Source: DAOOKJ01 sp035360795
Lineage (GTDB): Bacteria; Patescibacteriota; Minisyncoccia; UBA6257
DNA length: 17,146 bases
Reading direction: 5' to 3'
Assembly: GCA_035360795.1 (NCBI GenBank)
Contig: DAOSBJ010000013.1
Span: forward strand, 1-17,146
A program made the position numbers and the translations under genes. Shown piece by piece: positions 1 through 6,103 of the stretch (position 1 is the stretch's first letter; the number at the start of each line of letters is the position of its first letter). Below the pieces are notes generated by a model. It was not told the origin of the DNA. It searched no databases and saw only the letters and a list, made by a program, of their open reading frames with translations.

Positions 1-8
1 GAGGTTTT

Positions 9-36
9 TTGATTTTTTAAACAGGTATGATATAAT
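9..36 (+). promoter_or_regulatory. Promoter of the deacetylase-like gene, extended -10
   Basis: The -35 is TTGATT (9-14), followed by a 16-base spacer and TATAAT (31-36). The TG at 28-29 makes it an extended -10. Transcription should start near 43, leaving a short A/T-only leader without an SD before the ATG at 61. Confidence 0.65.
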
Positions 37-60
37 AAAAATAAAATTAATAATAAAAAT

Positions 61-1026
61 ATGAAAAAATCCACTGTTATTTCTTTAATTATTATAGTCA
101 TTGCCCTACTTTTAATTGGCTATTTTAAATCTCTCCAACAGCCTGTTCTTGTGGAGAGACCAACTGAACCATTAAAAGAAGTAAAAACTAAAAAAACAAA
201 CGGTTTGATTATGTTGATAGAATTTGAAGAAATTAAAGGAGTTTGGTGGTGGGAAAAACAATTGGACCAGAGAAACTTAAATGCTTTGGTCTCTGTTCAA
301 AAAAATATTTTGGAGAAATGTCCGGAAACTTTTAAGAGATTAGCAGAAAAAGGATATGAGATAGCAGGAAATTATGGTGAGGCTCCATTTTGGGATATGC
401 CTTATGACAGGCAATTTCAAATTATGAAAGAAACAAAAGAATTGGTGGAAAAAGTTACAGGTAAACCAATGAGAATTTTTTCTAGCCGATATTTTGCTTA
501 CGATGAAAACACTTTAAAGGCAGCAGATGCTTTGGGTATTGAATATGTTTTAGCCAGAGGAACTAAAGGGGTTGAAGCCATTGTTTATTCTCCTTTAGAA
601 TATAAAGTGAAAATTATTTCTATTTCCAATGTTCCTTTTGAAGAAATGGGTACTGGCTCTTTGTGCGATTATAGTTTATGGGCAAGAGGAGCATCAAGTG
701 AGGATTTTGGCAAGGTGGTTGAAGGAAGCATTGAAATGAAACCAACTAATATGATTTTGGTTTCTCACGCTTATTTAGGGGGAACCAGAATTGACTGGTG
801 GAAAGTTTATGAAAAGGCTTTGAGTTCAGATAAAGTGTCTTGGAAAAAATTCAATGATTGGATTAATAATCTAACGCCCTTAAAAATGAAAAATTCAGAA
901 ATTCCTCTTAATAAAGAAGTAAAATATGAGGTTCCAAAGCCAGCAGTGCCAATCGAAGATTTAGAACTAATTCCTGGTTTAGAGGAATTAGAATCTCAAG
1001 AAACTTTTAGTCCTGTTTGCTACTAA
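61..1026 (+). CDS. Membrane-anchored polysaccharide-deacetylase-like (NodB-fold) protein, probably without the usual catalytic residues
   Basis: The 321-residue protein has a short basic N-terminus and one hydrophobic helix at about residues 6-22, so the rest should lie outside the cytoplasm. Residues 75-165 read like the NodB homology domain: a segment matching 'P..FKRLAEKGYEIAGN' (88-104), a 'KELVEKVTGKPMRIF' helix-strand (126-140), a degenerate RPPxG-like motif SSRYFAYD (141-148) and 'TLKAADALGIEYVLARG' (151-167). VSHAYLG (234-240) may be the last conserved strand. The first metal motif, usually T-F-D-D, appears as LIEFEE (52-57), and the HxxxH zinc motif is replaced by NYGEAPFW (104-111). 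Classical metal-dependent deacetylation is therefore doubtful, and a glycan-binding or altered-chemistry role is possible. Fold assignment is moderately sure; activity is not. The gene has its own promoter and terminator. Confidence 0.62.
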   Translation: MKKSTVISLIIIVIALLLIGYFKSLQQPVLVERPTEPLKEVKTKKTNGLIMLIEFEEIKGVWWWEKQLDQRNLNALVSVQKNILEKCPETFKRLAEKGYEIAGNYGEAPFWDMPYDRQFQIMKETKELVEKVTGKPMRIFSSRYFAYDENTLKAADALGIEYVLARGTKGVEAIVYSPLEYKVKIISISNVPFEEMGTGSLCDYSLWARGASSEDFGKVVEGSIEMKPTNMILVSHAYLGGTRIDWWKVYEKALSSDKVSWKKFNDWINNLTPLKMKNSEIPLNKEVKYEVPKPAVPIEDLELIPGLEELESQETFSPVCY

Positions 1027-1045
1027 GCTTAAAAATTTGTTTTTC

Positions 1046-1069
1046 AAAAAGCCCCGAGAGGGGTTTTTT
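1046..1069 (+). terminator. Rho-independent terminator after the deacetylase-like gene
   Basis: The hairpin pairs AAAAA-G-CCCC with GGGG-T-TTTTT around a GAGA loop, and the 3' arm merges into a run of six T. It lies about 20 bases after the TAA stop. Confidence 0.85.
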
Positions 1070-1078
1070 GATTAAATG

Positions 1079-1105
1079 TTGAAATTTATGATTTTGTGGT
1101 AAAAT
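1079..1105 (+). promoter_or_regulatory. Promoter of the transglutaminase-like gene, extended -10
   Basis: TTGAAA (1079-1084) and TAAAAT (1100-1105) are separated by 15 bases, with TG at 1097-1098 giving an extended -10. Its 3' 18 bases (1088-1105) match 17 of 18 bases upstream of murI (1872-1889). Confidence 0.55.
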
Positions 1106-1132
1106 AGAGAGTAATAAAAATTATATAAATTT

Positions 1133-1777
1133 ATGTCTATAGAAAATCCTTTTAATAACCAAATGAACAGTAAAATAGAACCTCCAAAAAACATAGAAGA
1201 AAGTAAAGAAGGTAAGGAAAAACTAAAAGATATTTTAGAAAACATAAAACCATTAGAATATCACAATATAGATAATGAGAAATTTAAAGAATATTTAGAA
1301 ATAAAAGAAGATCTTCCAAAAGAATTCTGGGAACAAATAGAAAATTCTATGCAAGAAGAAAAAGACTTGCTTCAGGTTTTTTTAAGGGCAAGAGAAACTT
1401 TATGGGAAGATTTTTATAAAAATAATAAAAAAGATAAAGCGAAATCGCTATCTGATTCTAGATTTACTTCTTTAAAGGAGATGATAAATAGGGGGATGGC
1501 TTCTTGTGGTTCTTACACAAAAATTTTTGGGACAGTTTTAAGGAAATTCGGCATACCAGTTAAATTTATTCATGGAATATTACAAGAGCAAAAAAACCTT
1601 CCTAAAGAAAGGGAAAGTAGGCATGCCTGGTTAGAATTTTATAATCCTCAGACTAACGAGTGGGTTCCAATTGATTTTACAGAAGAGTCGTTGGAGCCAA
1701 TACCAACGGCTGAAAAAATAAAAGAATATCATGATTGGGAAGAATTCAAAAAAGATTATGAAAAAGGTGAGTTTTAA
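1133..1777 (+). CDS. Cytoplasmic transglutaminase-like cysteine-protease-fold protein
   Basis: This is a 214-residue soluble protein without signal peptide or membrane helix. The N-terminal 100 residues are charged and helical. The C-terminal half carries the transglutaminase-like core with a plausible Cys-His-Asp triad: C125 in GMASCGSYT, H164 in SRHAWLEFY and D181 in WVPIDFT. The order and spacing, and the strand 'FGIPVKFIHG' (139-148) after the cysteine helix, fit the transglut_core family. In bacteria that fold acts as a peptidase, amidase or transpeptidase more often than as a true cross-linker. The substrate cannot be read from the sequence. It stands alone, about 105 bases after the preceding gene, with no SD before its ATG. 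The fold is fairly sure; the function is unknown. Confidence 0.7.
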   Translation: MSIENPFNNQMNSKIEPPKNIEESKEGKEKLKDILENIKPLEYHNIDNEKFKEYLEIKEDLPKEFWEQIENSMQEEKDLLQVFLRARETLWEDFYKNNKKDKAKSLSDSRFTSLKEMINRGMASCGSYTKIFGTVLRKFGIPVKFIHGILQEQKNLPKERESRHAWLEFYNPQTNEWVPIDFTEESLEPIPTAEKIKEYHDWEEFKKDYEKGEF

Positions 1778-1871
1778 CTTATTTATTTAAAATAGGCACT
1801 AATGCCATTCATTCATTGATTTGTACTAAAAATTTCTGTTTTAAGCAAGGGTTTTTTTAATCGCTTTTTAA

Positions 1872-1889
1872 ATGATTTTGTGATAAAAT
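1872..1889 (+). promoter_or_regulatory. Extended -10 promoter of murI, predicted leaderless
   Basis: TGaTAAAAT (1881-1889) is an extended -10 with no good -35. Transcription would start at about 1896-1897, exactly where the murI ATG begins (1897). The 18-base block nearly repeats the one at 1088-1105. Confidence 0.6.
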
Positions 1890-1896
1890 AAAAGTA

Positions 1897-2721
1897 ATGA
1901 TTGGGGTATTTGATTCGGGATTAGGAGGATTGACTATTTTCAAGGAGTTATTAAAAGAACTGCCCGATTATAATTATCTTTATTTGGGAGATAATGCCCG
2001 GGTGCCTTATGGCTCTCGCTCTCCAGAAATAATCTATCAATTCACTGAAGAAGCAGTGGATTATTTATTTAAAAAAGGTTGCGAACTGATTATTTTGGCT
2101 TGTAATACTGCTTCCAGTGTGGCTTTAAAAAGAATTCAACAGGAATATTTGCCCAAAAATTATCCTGAACGTCGAGTTTTAGGAGTGATAAGGCCGGCAG
2201 TAGAAGAGGCTTGCGAAAAAAGTTTTAACAATCGGATTGGAATTATTGGCACCGAAGCGACAATTAATTCTGGTGCTTTCGAAAGAGAAATAAAAAAACT
2301 TAAGCCCGAAGCAAAAGTTTTTACTAGTAGTTGCCCTTTGCTGGTTCCTATTATTGAAGCCGGGGAATTAAATTGGCAAGGGTTGGATTTGATTTTAGAT
2401 AAATATCTATCTCCCTTGAGAAAAAAAGATATTGGGGCTTTAATTTTAGGCTGTACCCATTATTCTTTAATAAAAGATAAAATTCAAAAACATATTGGCA
2501 AAGGAGTACGTCTAATTTCCGAAGAAAAAATTGTGCCGCTAAAATTAAAAGATTATTTATGGAGGCATCCGGAAATGGAAAAAAGATTAAAAAGAGAAGG
2601 TAAAGTGAAATTTTTGGTTACGGCCCATTCTCAGAGGTTTGAAGAAATAACAAAAATGTTTTTTGAAAAAGAAGTAAATTTCGAGAAAGTGGAAATTCAA
2701 AGCCAGAGTTTAAACTTCTAA
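1897..2721 (+). CDS. murI: Glutamate racemase
   Basis: It interconverts L- and D-glutamate without a cofactor, supplying D-Glu for peptidoglycan stem peptides in the cytoplasm. The protein is 274 residues, normal for the family. Diagnostic motifs are all present: IGVFDSGLGGL at the N-terminus (D6, S7), GDNARVPYGSRS (31-42), the first catalytic cysteine C69 in LACNTASS and the second, C186, in LGCTHYS. The start is firm because the family begins at exactly this point. There is no SD, and the promoter -10 ends only 7 bases before the ATG, so the message is probably leaderless. It is followed by a terminator and then prfB-ftsE-ftsX, a wall and division neighbourhood. Its presence implies that this organism makes its own peptidoglycan precursor. 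Confidence 0.96.
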   Translation: MIGVFDSGLGGLTIFKELLKELPDYNYLYLGDNARVPYGSRSPEIIYQFTEEAVDYLFKKGCELIILACNTASSVALKRIQQEYLPKNYPERRVLGVIRPAVEEACEKSFNNRIGIIGTEATINSGAFEREIKKLKPEAKVFTSSCPLLVPIIEAGELNWQGLDLILDKYLSPLRKKDIGALILGCTHYSLIKDKIQKHIGKGVRLISEEKIVPLKLKDYLWRHPEMEKRLKREGKVKFLVTAHSQRFEEITKMFFEKEVNFEKVEIQSQSLNF

Positions 2722-2746
2722 TTTAAATTTGACTATAAGTTGTTTT

Positions 2747-2775
2747 AAAAAACAACCTCAAATGGTTGTTTTTTT
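2747..2775 (+). terminator. Rho-independent terminator after murI
   Basis: AAAAAACAACC (2747-2757) pairs with GGTTGTTTTTTT (2764-2775) around TCAAAT. An outer arm TTGACTA (2729-2735) can also pair with TAGTCAA (2775-2781), extending the structure. Confidence 0.8.
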
Positions 2776-2794
2776 AGTCAATTTTTGTTAAAAT
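2766..2794 (+). promoter_or_regulatory. Possible prfB promoter
   Basis: TTGTTT (2766-2771), a 17-base spacer and TAAAAT (2789-2794). The -35 lies inside the 3' arm of the murI terminator. Transcription would begin about 8 bases before the prfB ATG, again an almost leaderless message. Confidence 0.42.
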
Positions 2795-2808
2795 TATAAG
2801 ATTAAAAA

Positions 2809-3552
2809 ATGAATGATTTTGCGAAGAAAAATGACGAAATTTATAACGAAAGAAATGTCAGTTTATCTATTTACGCTGGCGCTGGCGGAAAAGAGGCTGA
2901 AGATTGGGCAGCAATGCTTTTAAGGATGTATCAAAGATACGCGGAGAAAAAAGGCTGGAAGTTCATTCCAATTGAAATAAAAGATAATGGTTATAATGGA
3001 ATTAATAATGCTACTGTTCAGATAATCGGAAAAGATGTTTACAAAATTTTGAAAAATGAAAACGGAGTTCACCGATTAGTAAGAATCTCACCTTTTTCCA
3101 GCCAAAAACTCCGCCATACTTCCTTTGCTTTAGTGGAGGTTTTACCGATTATTGAAGCAAAAGAAATGCCAATCAAAGAAGAAGATTTAGAAATAGAAAC
3201 TTTTCGCTCTTCAGGGCCAGGTGGACAGAATGTCCAGAAGGTTGAAACTGCGGTCAGAATTAAGCATAAACCAACTTCTATTGTTGTTAGTTCTCAGTCA
3301 CAAAGAAGCCAATTCCAAAACAAAGAGAAAGCCTTAGAAATTTTAAGAAGTAAAATTTTTCAGTTAGCCCAACAAGAAAAAGCAAAAACTTTAGAGGAGT
3401 TAAAAGGGAAAAAAGTAAAAATTGAATGGGGAAATCAAATTCGCTCTTATATTCTTCATCCTTATAAAATGATTCGGGATGAAAAAACAGGCAAAAAATG
3501 GCACAATATTGTAGAGCAAGTTTTAGATGGCGAATTGGAACTGATAATTTAA
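2809..3552 (+). CDS. prfB: Peptide chain release factor 2, lacking N-terminal domain 1
   Basis: This class I release factor recognises UAA and UGA and triggers peptide release on the ribosome. The codon-reading tripeptide SPF is at residues 94-96 (RISPFSSQ), followed by RHTSF, as in RF2 rather than RF1. The GGQ motif is at 138-140 in SSGPGGQNVQ. The protein is only 247 residues, against about 365 for standard RF2. It starts at the beginning of domain 2 (VSLSIYAGAGGKEAEDWA, 17-34), and its C-terminus is also somewhat shorter. An in-frame TAA at 2803-2805 and the nearby murI end (2721) leave no room for a missing domain 1, and there is no classical in-frame UGA frameshift site. Domain 1 is therefore absent from this locus. 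ftsE follows about 70 bases later, a common bacterial order. Confidence 0.92.
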   Translation: MNDFAKKNDEIYNERNVSLSIYAGAGGKEAEDWAAMLLRMYQRYAEKKGWKFIPIEIKDNGYNGINNATVQIIGKDVYKILKNENGVHRLVRISPFSSQKLRHTSFALVEVLPIIEAKEMPIKEEDLEIETFRSSGPGGQNVQKVETAVRIKHKPTSIVVSSQSQRSQFQNKEKALEILRSKIFQLAQQEKAKTLEELKGKKVKIEWGNQIRSYILHPYKMIRDEKTGKKWHNIVEQVLDGELELII

Positions 3553-3585
3553 GAATTGTCTGGAATTTGGATTTCTATCTATTAA

Positions 3586-3614
3586 TTTTGAATTTTGACT
3601 TTTGAATTTTGACT
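3586..3614 (+). repeat. Two-copy 14-15 base tandem repeat before ftsE
   Basis: The unit TTTTGAATTTTGACT (3586-3600) is followed by TTTGAATTTTGACT (3601-3614). It is low-complexity A/T sequence in the prfB-ftsE gap and has no evident role. Confidence 0.7.
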
Positions 3615-3622
3615 TATTTTTT

Positions 3623-4306
3623 ATGTCTTTAGTTTATTTCAAAAATGTTTCAAAAAGTTATAAAGATACTGTTATTTTAGACAATGTTACTTTTGAGGTG
3701 GAAAAAGGAGAATTTGTTTGTTTGGTTGGTCGTTCAGGGGTAGGAAAAACTACGCTTTTAAAAATTCTTTATCACGAAGAAAAACCGACCAAAGGCCGGG
3801 TATTTTTTGAAGAAAAAGATATTTTTAAATTAAAACCAAAAGAAGTGGTTCAATTGAGAAGAAAAATGGGAATGATTTTTCAGGACTTTAAACTTTTAAA
3901 TAGCAAAACTGCTTATGAAAATGTGGCTTTCGCTTTAGAAACAACAGGTTATCCAGAAGCAGTGGTGAAAAAAGAAGCGAAAGAACTTTTAAAATTAGTT
4001 AATTTGCAGGATAGAATGGATAATTTTCCTTATCAATTATCTTCTGGTGAAAAGCAAAGAGTGGCTTTGGCTAGAGCTTTAATTCATCGGCCGGAAATTA
4101 TTTTGGCTGATGAGCCAACTGGCAACTTAGACCCAATAAATGGCTGGGAAATTATTAAATTGCTTTTAAAAATCAATGAATTAGGAACGGCGGTTATCTT
4201 GGCTACCCATGATAAAGAAGTGGTTAACACTTTGAATAAAAGAGTAATTAGCATTGAAAATGGAAGAGTTATTCGCGATGAAAAAAAAGGGAAATATTTA
4301 ATATAG
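3623..4306 (+). CDS. ftsE: Cell-division ABC transporter ATP-binding protein FtsE
   Basis: FtsE is the cytoplasmic ATPase of the FtsEX complex, which couples the divisome to peptidoglycan hydrolysis. From the ATG at 3623 the protein has 227 residues. Walker A is GRSGVGKT (36-43), the Q-loop glutamine is Q87 in IFQDFKLL, the signature is LSSGEKQR (139-146), Walker B is IILADEP (159-165) and the switch histidine is H196 in ATHD. The open frame extends upstream to a TTG at 3602, but that part lies inside an A/T tandem repeat and would add seven residues before the family start, so the ATG is preferred. The stop is TAG. ftsX follows after about 30 A/T-rich bases, so the two are presumably co-transcribed. 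Confidence 0.94.
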   Translation: MSLVYFKNVSKSYKDTVILDNVTFEVEKGEFVCLVGRSGVGKTTLLKILYHEEKPTKGRVFFEEKDIFKLKPKEVVQLRRKMGMIFQDFKLLNSKTAYENVAFALETTGYPEAVVKKEAKELLKLVNLQDRMDNFPYQLSSGEKQRVALARALIHRPEIILADEPTGNLDPINGWEIIKLLLKINELGTAVILATHDKEVVNTLNKRVISIENGRVIRDEKKGKYLI

Positions 4307-4337
4307 ATTTTTAATTTATAATTTTTAATTTTTAAAT

Positions 4338-5246
4338 ATGTGGACTATTCTCAAAAGAATTTTTCAAACGGCTTTTAAAGGTTTAAAAAGAAACAGTTGG
4401 TTGACAATCGCCTGCATTGTAATGTTAGTAGTAAGTACGACCCTGTTTACCTCAATTTTAATTTTTAATTACGCTGCCAATTATTTAGTTGATTATCTTA
4501 AACAAAAAGTGGATATTAGTTTGTATTTTAAACCAGAAATTCCTGAAGAAGATATTTTAAAAATTAGAGATGAACTTTTAGGAAAAGAAGAAATTGCTTC
4601 AATTGATTATGTTTCAAAAGAAGAAGCCTTAAAAAATTTTGAAGAAAGAACTGCTTCTAATCCTTTAATCAAGAAAGCCTTGGAAGAATTAGGGGAAAAC
4701 CCTTTGTCTCCATCTTTAAACATTAAAGCAAAGGGCACTCAAGAGTATCAGAAAATTGTTGAAGATATTAATAGTTCTCCTTTTAAAGATAAGTTAATTA
4801 CCATTGATTTGGCGGAAAATCAGCGGGTGATTAGCCAAATTCATACTTTATCAAGAACAATCCAATTGGGTTCAATTGGAGCAATGCTAGTTTTAGTTTT
4901 TATTAGTTTAATCATTGGTTTTAACACTATCAGAATGGCAATTTTTGCTTTACATGAAGAGATAGAAATAATGAAATTGGTTGGCGCTACCCCTTGGTTT
5001 ATTCGCTGGCCATTTTTGTTAGAAGGCGCTCTTCAGGGATTTTTTGCCTCTCTGATTACATTGATAATTTTTACTCCTTTAATAATTTGGCTTTCACCAA
5101 AATTTGAAATGGTCTTTGCCGGTTTTCAACTTGCTCATTATTTCTGGGGCAATTTTGGATTTATTTTTTTAGTCCAAACTTGTTTTTCAATGTTTTTGGG
5201 AATAATTTCCAGTTTCTTGGCAATTAATAAGTACCTTAAAGTATAA
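4338..5246 (+). CDS. ftsX: Cell-division membrane protein FtsX
   Basis: FtsX is the membrane partner of FtsE. Its extracytoplasmic loop normally activates a peptidoglycan hydrolase. The 302-residue protein shows the family topology: a cytoplasmic N-terminus, TM1 at about 22-46, an external domain of about 130 residues (47-175), then TM2 (176-198), TM3 (228-252) and TM4 (272-296). The cytoplasmic loop HEEIEIMKLVGATPWFIRWPFLLEG (206-230) is the most diagnostic stretch. No gene for a hydrolase partner (M23 or NlpC/P60) follows; instead tRNA-Gln begins 12 bases after the stop and is probably on the same transcript. There is no SD before the ATG. Confidence 0.94.
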   Translation: MWTILKRIFQTAFKGLKRNSWLTIACIVMLVVSTTLFTSILIFNYAANYLVDYLKQKVDISLYFKPEIPEEDILKIRDELLGKEEIASIDYVSKEEALKNFEERTASNPLIKKALEELGENPLSPSLNIKAKGTQEYQKIVEDINSSPFKDKLITIDLAENQRVISQIHTLSRTIQLGSIGAMLVLVFISLIIGFNTIRMAIFALHEEIEIMKLVGATPWFIRWPFLLEGALQGFFASLITLIIFTPLIIWLSPKFEMVFAGFQLAHYFWGNFGFIFLVQTCFSMFLGIISSFLAINKYLKV

Positions 5247-5258
5247 TTTTTTAATTTT

Positions 5259-5329
5259 TGCGGGGTGGTGTAATGGTAGCACAGAGGCCCTTGGAGCCTT
5301 TGATCCTGGTTCGAATCCAGGCCCCGCAG
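5259..5329 (+). tRNA. tRNA-Gln (UUG) with unusual C33
   Basis: The acceptor stem is TGCGGGG (5259-5265) with CCCCGCA (5322-5328). The D stem is GTG/CAC, the anticodon stem GAGGC/GCCTT (5284-5288 and 5296-5300), and the T arm CCTGG-TTCGAAT-CCAGG. The 7-base anticodon loop CCTTGGA (5289-5295) puts TTG at 34-36. The weak U1-A72 pair and G73 are glutamine identity features. CCA is not encoded (GCCG at the 3' end). Position 33 reads C where U is nearly universal. Only 12 bases separate it from ftsX. Confidence 0.85.
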
Positions 5330-5355
5330 CCGTATCTAAAAATTTCATTTATAAT

Positions 5356-5380
5356 GAAAACCCAACTGGTTTTCTAAATT
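5356..5380 (+). terminator. Possible terminator after ftsX and tRNA-Gln
   Basis: GAAAACC (5356-5362) pairs perfectly with GGTTTTC (5368-5374) around CAACT. The following TAAATTTT is only a moderate T tract, so it could also be a processing hairpin. Confidence 0.5.
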
Positions 5381-5389
5381 TTAGAAAAT

Positions 5390-5415
5390 AAAAAAGGGGG
5401 AAATTGTATCCCCCT
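5390..5415 (-). terminator. Terminator of the small two-gene minus-strand module
   Basis: On the minus strand AGGGGGA (5415-5409) pairs with TCCCCCT (5401-5395) around a 7-base loop and runs directly into TTTTTT. It closes the module starting at the promoter 6104-6132. Confidence 0.85.
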
Positions 5416-5422
5416 ATATGTT

Positions 5423-5683
5423 TTATTTTTCCACCTCCAGTTTTTTTATCTCCTCTAGTTTTTTTATTGACTGTTTTAGCTTTAATCTTTGATCATTTTT
5501 TATTTTTAGCTCTAGAGCCTTTAGAACTTTTAGACATTTTTCAATATTTTCTTCAATATTTTCATCTAAATTTTTTGGATCACCAAGGGAAAGGAAGTTG
5601 CATGGTTTACCACTATTACGACAATTCCTTCTTAAAGACAGTAATGGACAATAAAATCCTCGTTGTGTATTTCCTATAAACAT
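5423..5683 (-). CDS. Small unknown protein with N-terminal Cys cluster and C-terminal coiled coil
   Basis: I do not recognise this 86-residue protein. The N-terminal part has three spaced cysteines (C12, C21, C28) in a CPLL...NC...KPC pattern that resembles small Cys-cluster proteins and could bind a metal. From about residue 38 onward the chain is Lys/Glu/Leu-rich, helical and probably coiled coil, with a further C50. It begins 11 bases after the upstream gene and has the SD-like GAGGA overlapping that gene's TAG stop. Translation of the two is therefore probably coupled. It ends with TAA just before a strong terminator. The opposite-strand open frame over the same bases lacks an RBS and promoter, and is Phe/Leu/Pro-rich as expected of an antisense reading. 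Confidence 0.6.
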   Translation of the reverse strand: MFIGNTQRGFYCPLLSLRRNCRNSGKPCNFLSLGDPKNLDENIEENIEKCLKVLKALELKIKNDQRLKLKQSIKKLEEIKKLEVEK

Positions 5684-5694
5684 TTTTATTTCCT

Positions 5695-5907
5695 CTATAA
5701 TGATCTAAGAAAATTAGCAATTGAGGGAAAGAGGCGGCCGATTCTCTTTATGTATTCTTCTTTCGTGTCTCTTATAATTGAACTTTCATTGCTATCAGGA
5801 AGGGAGGACAATTTCTCTATATCTATTTGAAGCCTCTGGATCATCAGCTTGTCGGGTGGATAACCAAAATATTCCTCGAATAATTTTTTTAGAACATTTT
5901 CTTCCAT
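5695..5907 (-). CDS. Small unknown acidic/helical protein, first gene of a two-gene module
   Basis: The 70-residue protein starts MEENVLKKLFEEYFGYPP and appears largely alpha-helical, without membrane segments or cysteines. I recognise no family. The start is firm: a full SD, AGGAGGT (5919-5913), lies 5 bases before the ATG, which is exceptional in a window where nearly all other genes have none. The TAG of a 12-codon upstream ORF overlaps this SD. The gene's own TAG overlaps the SD of the next gene. It shares a promoter at 6104-6132 and a structured leader with its partner. A paired small operon of this kind could be a toxin-antitoxin or other two-component accessory module, but nothing in the sequence proves that. 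Confidence 0.6.
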   Translation of the reverse strand: MEENVLKKLFEEYFGYPPDKLMIQRLQIDIEKLSSLPDSNESSIIRDTKEEYIKRIGRLFPSIANFLRSL

Positions 5908-5917
5908 TGTTTACCTC

Positions 5918-5956
5918 CTATAATTTTTTATAAAATGGGAGGTGACCCCGGAGCAC
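5918..5956 (-). CDS. Putative 12-codon leader peptide (GTG start)
   Basis: A GTG at 5956 follows a perfect SD, AGGAGGT (5968-5962), by 5 bases. It opens 12 codons reading M-LRGHLPFYKKL and stops at a TAG whose last bases are the SD of the 70-residue gene. Codons 5-7 consist of CACCTCC, complementary to both SDs. This is the expected layout of a translational-attenuation leader. That it is translated is an inference. Confidence 0.42.
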   Translation of the reverse strand: MLRGHLPFYKKL

Positions 5957-5994
5957 CTTTTACCTCCTTTTCCTTTCTAAGAATAATACGGCCA

Positions 5995-6062
5995 CGAGTA
6001 TCATCCTCAAGCAAGTACCCTTGGTCTAGCCGACCAAGAGCACAGGCGAGTAGATATCCTCA
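5995..6062 (-). repeat. Imperfect direct repeat TGAGGAT...ACTCG in the leader
   Basis: On the minus strand, TGAGGATATCTACTCG (6062-6047) and TGAGGATGATACTCG (6009-5995) recur 53 bases apart. Each can form a small GAG/CTC hairpin, suggesting tandem RNA elements or operator half-sites. Confidence 0.5.
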
Positions 6063-6103
6063 GTGTCTTTATAATTATTGAAATTTTCAATGTGCTTATT
6101 TTC

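Larger units (their letters stand above)
5913..6097 (-). promoter_or_regulatory. GC-richer structured 5' leader, candidate translational attenuator
   Basis: The predicted transcript from about 6097 to the ATG at 5907 is clearly richer in G+C than its surroundings. It contains a perfect 7-bp hairpin, CTTGGTC-GGCTA-GACCAAG, near 6022-6040. It has two copies of TGAGGAT...ACTCG (6062-6047 and 6009-5995). It then shows SD1 (5968-5962), a GTG mini-ORF, the anti-SD CACCTCC (5944-5938) and SD2 (5919-5913). The anti-SD can pair with GGAGGT of either SD, so the two folds are mutually exclusive. It matches no riboswitch consensus I know. Confidence 0.5.

Noticed and set aside
2722..2808. Programmed frameshift upstream of prfB as in standard RF2
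   Set aside because: Only 87 bases separate murI from prfB, mostly terminator. There is no coding for the N-terminal domain and no slippery CTT-TGA site.
5404..5679. Plus-strand 91-codon frame
   Set aside because: It is the antisense of the 86-residue minus-strand gene, is Phe/Leu/Pro-rich, and lacks a promoter and RBS. The minus strand has SD, promoter and terminator.
5961..6004. 14-codon frame MILVAVLFLERKRR ending in SD1
   Set aside because: The only SD-like bases (GAGG) directly abut its ATG, so initiation is unlikely. The overlap of its TAA with SD1 was noted but not counted as evidence.
5928..6060. Minus-strand open frame of about 43 codons (GYLLACALGRLDQGYLLEDD...)
   Set aside because: It reads protein-like but has no ATG or GTG start after the preceding TGA; only a TTG at 6014 is possible. 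The segment is better explained as a GC-rich structured leader. Coding remains an alternative.
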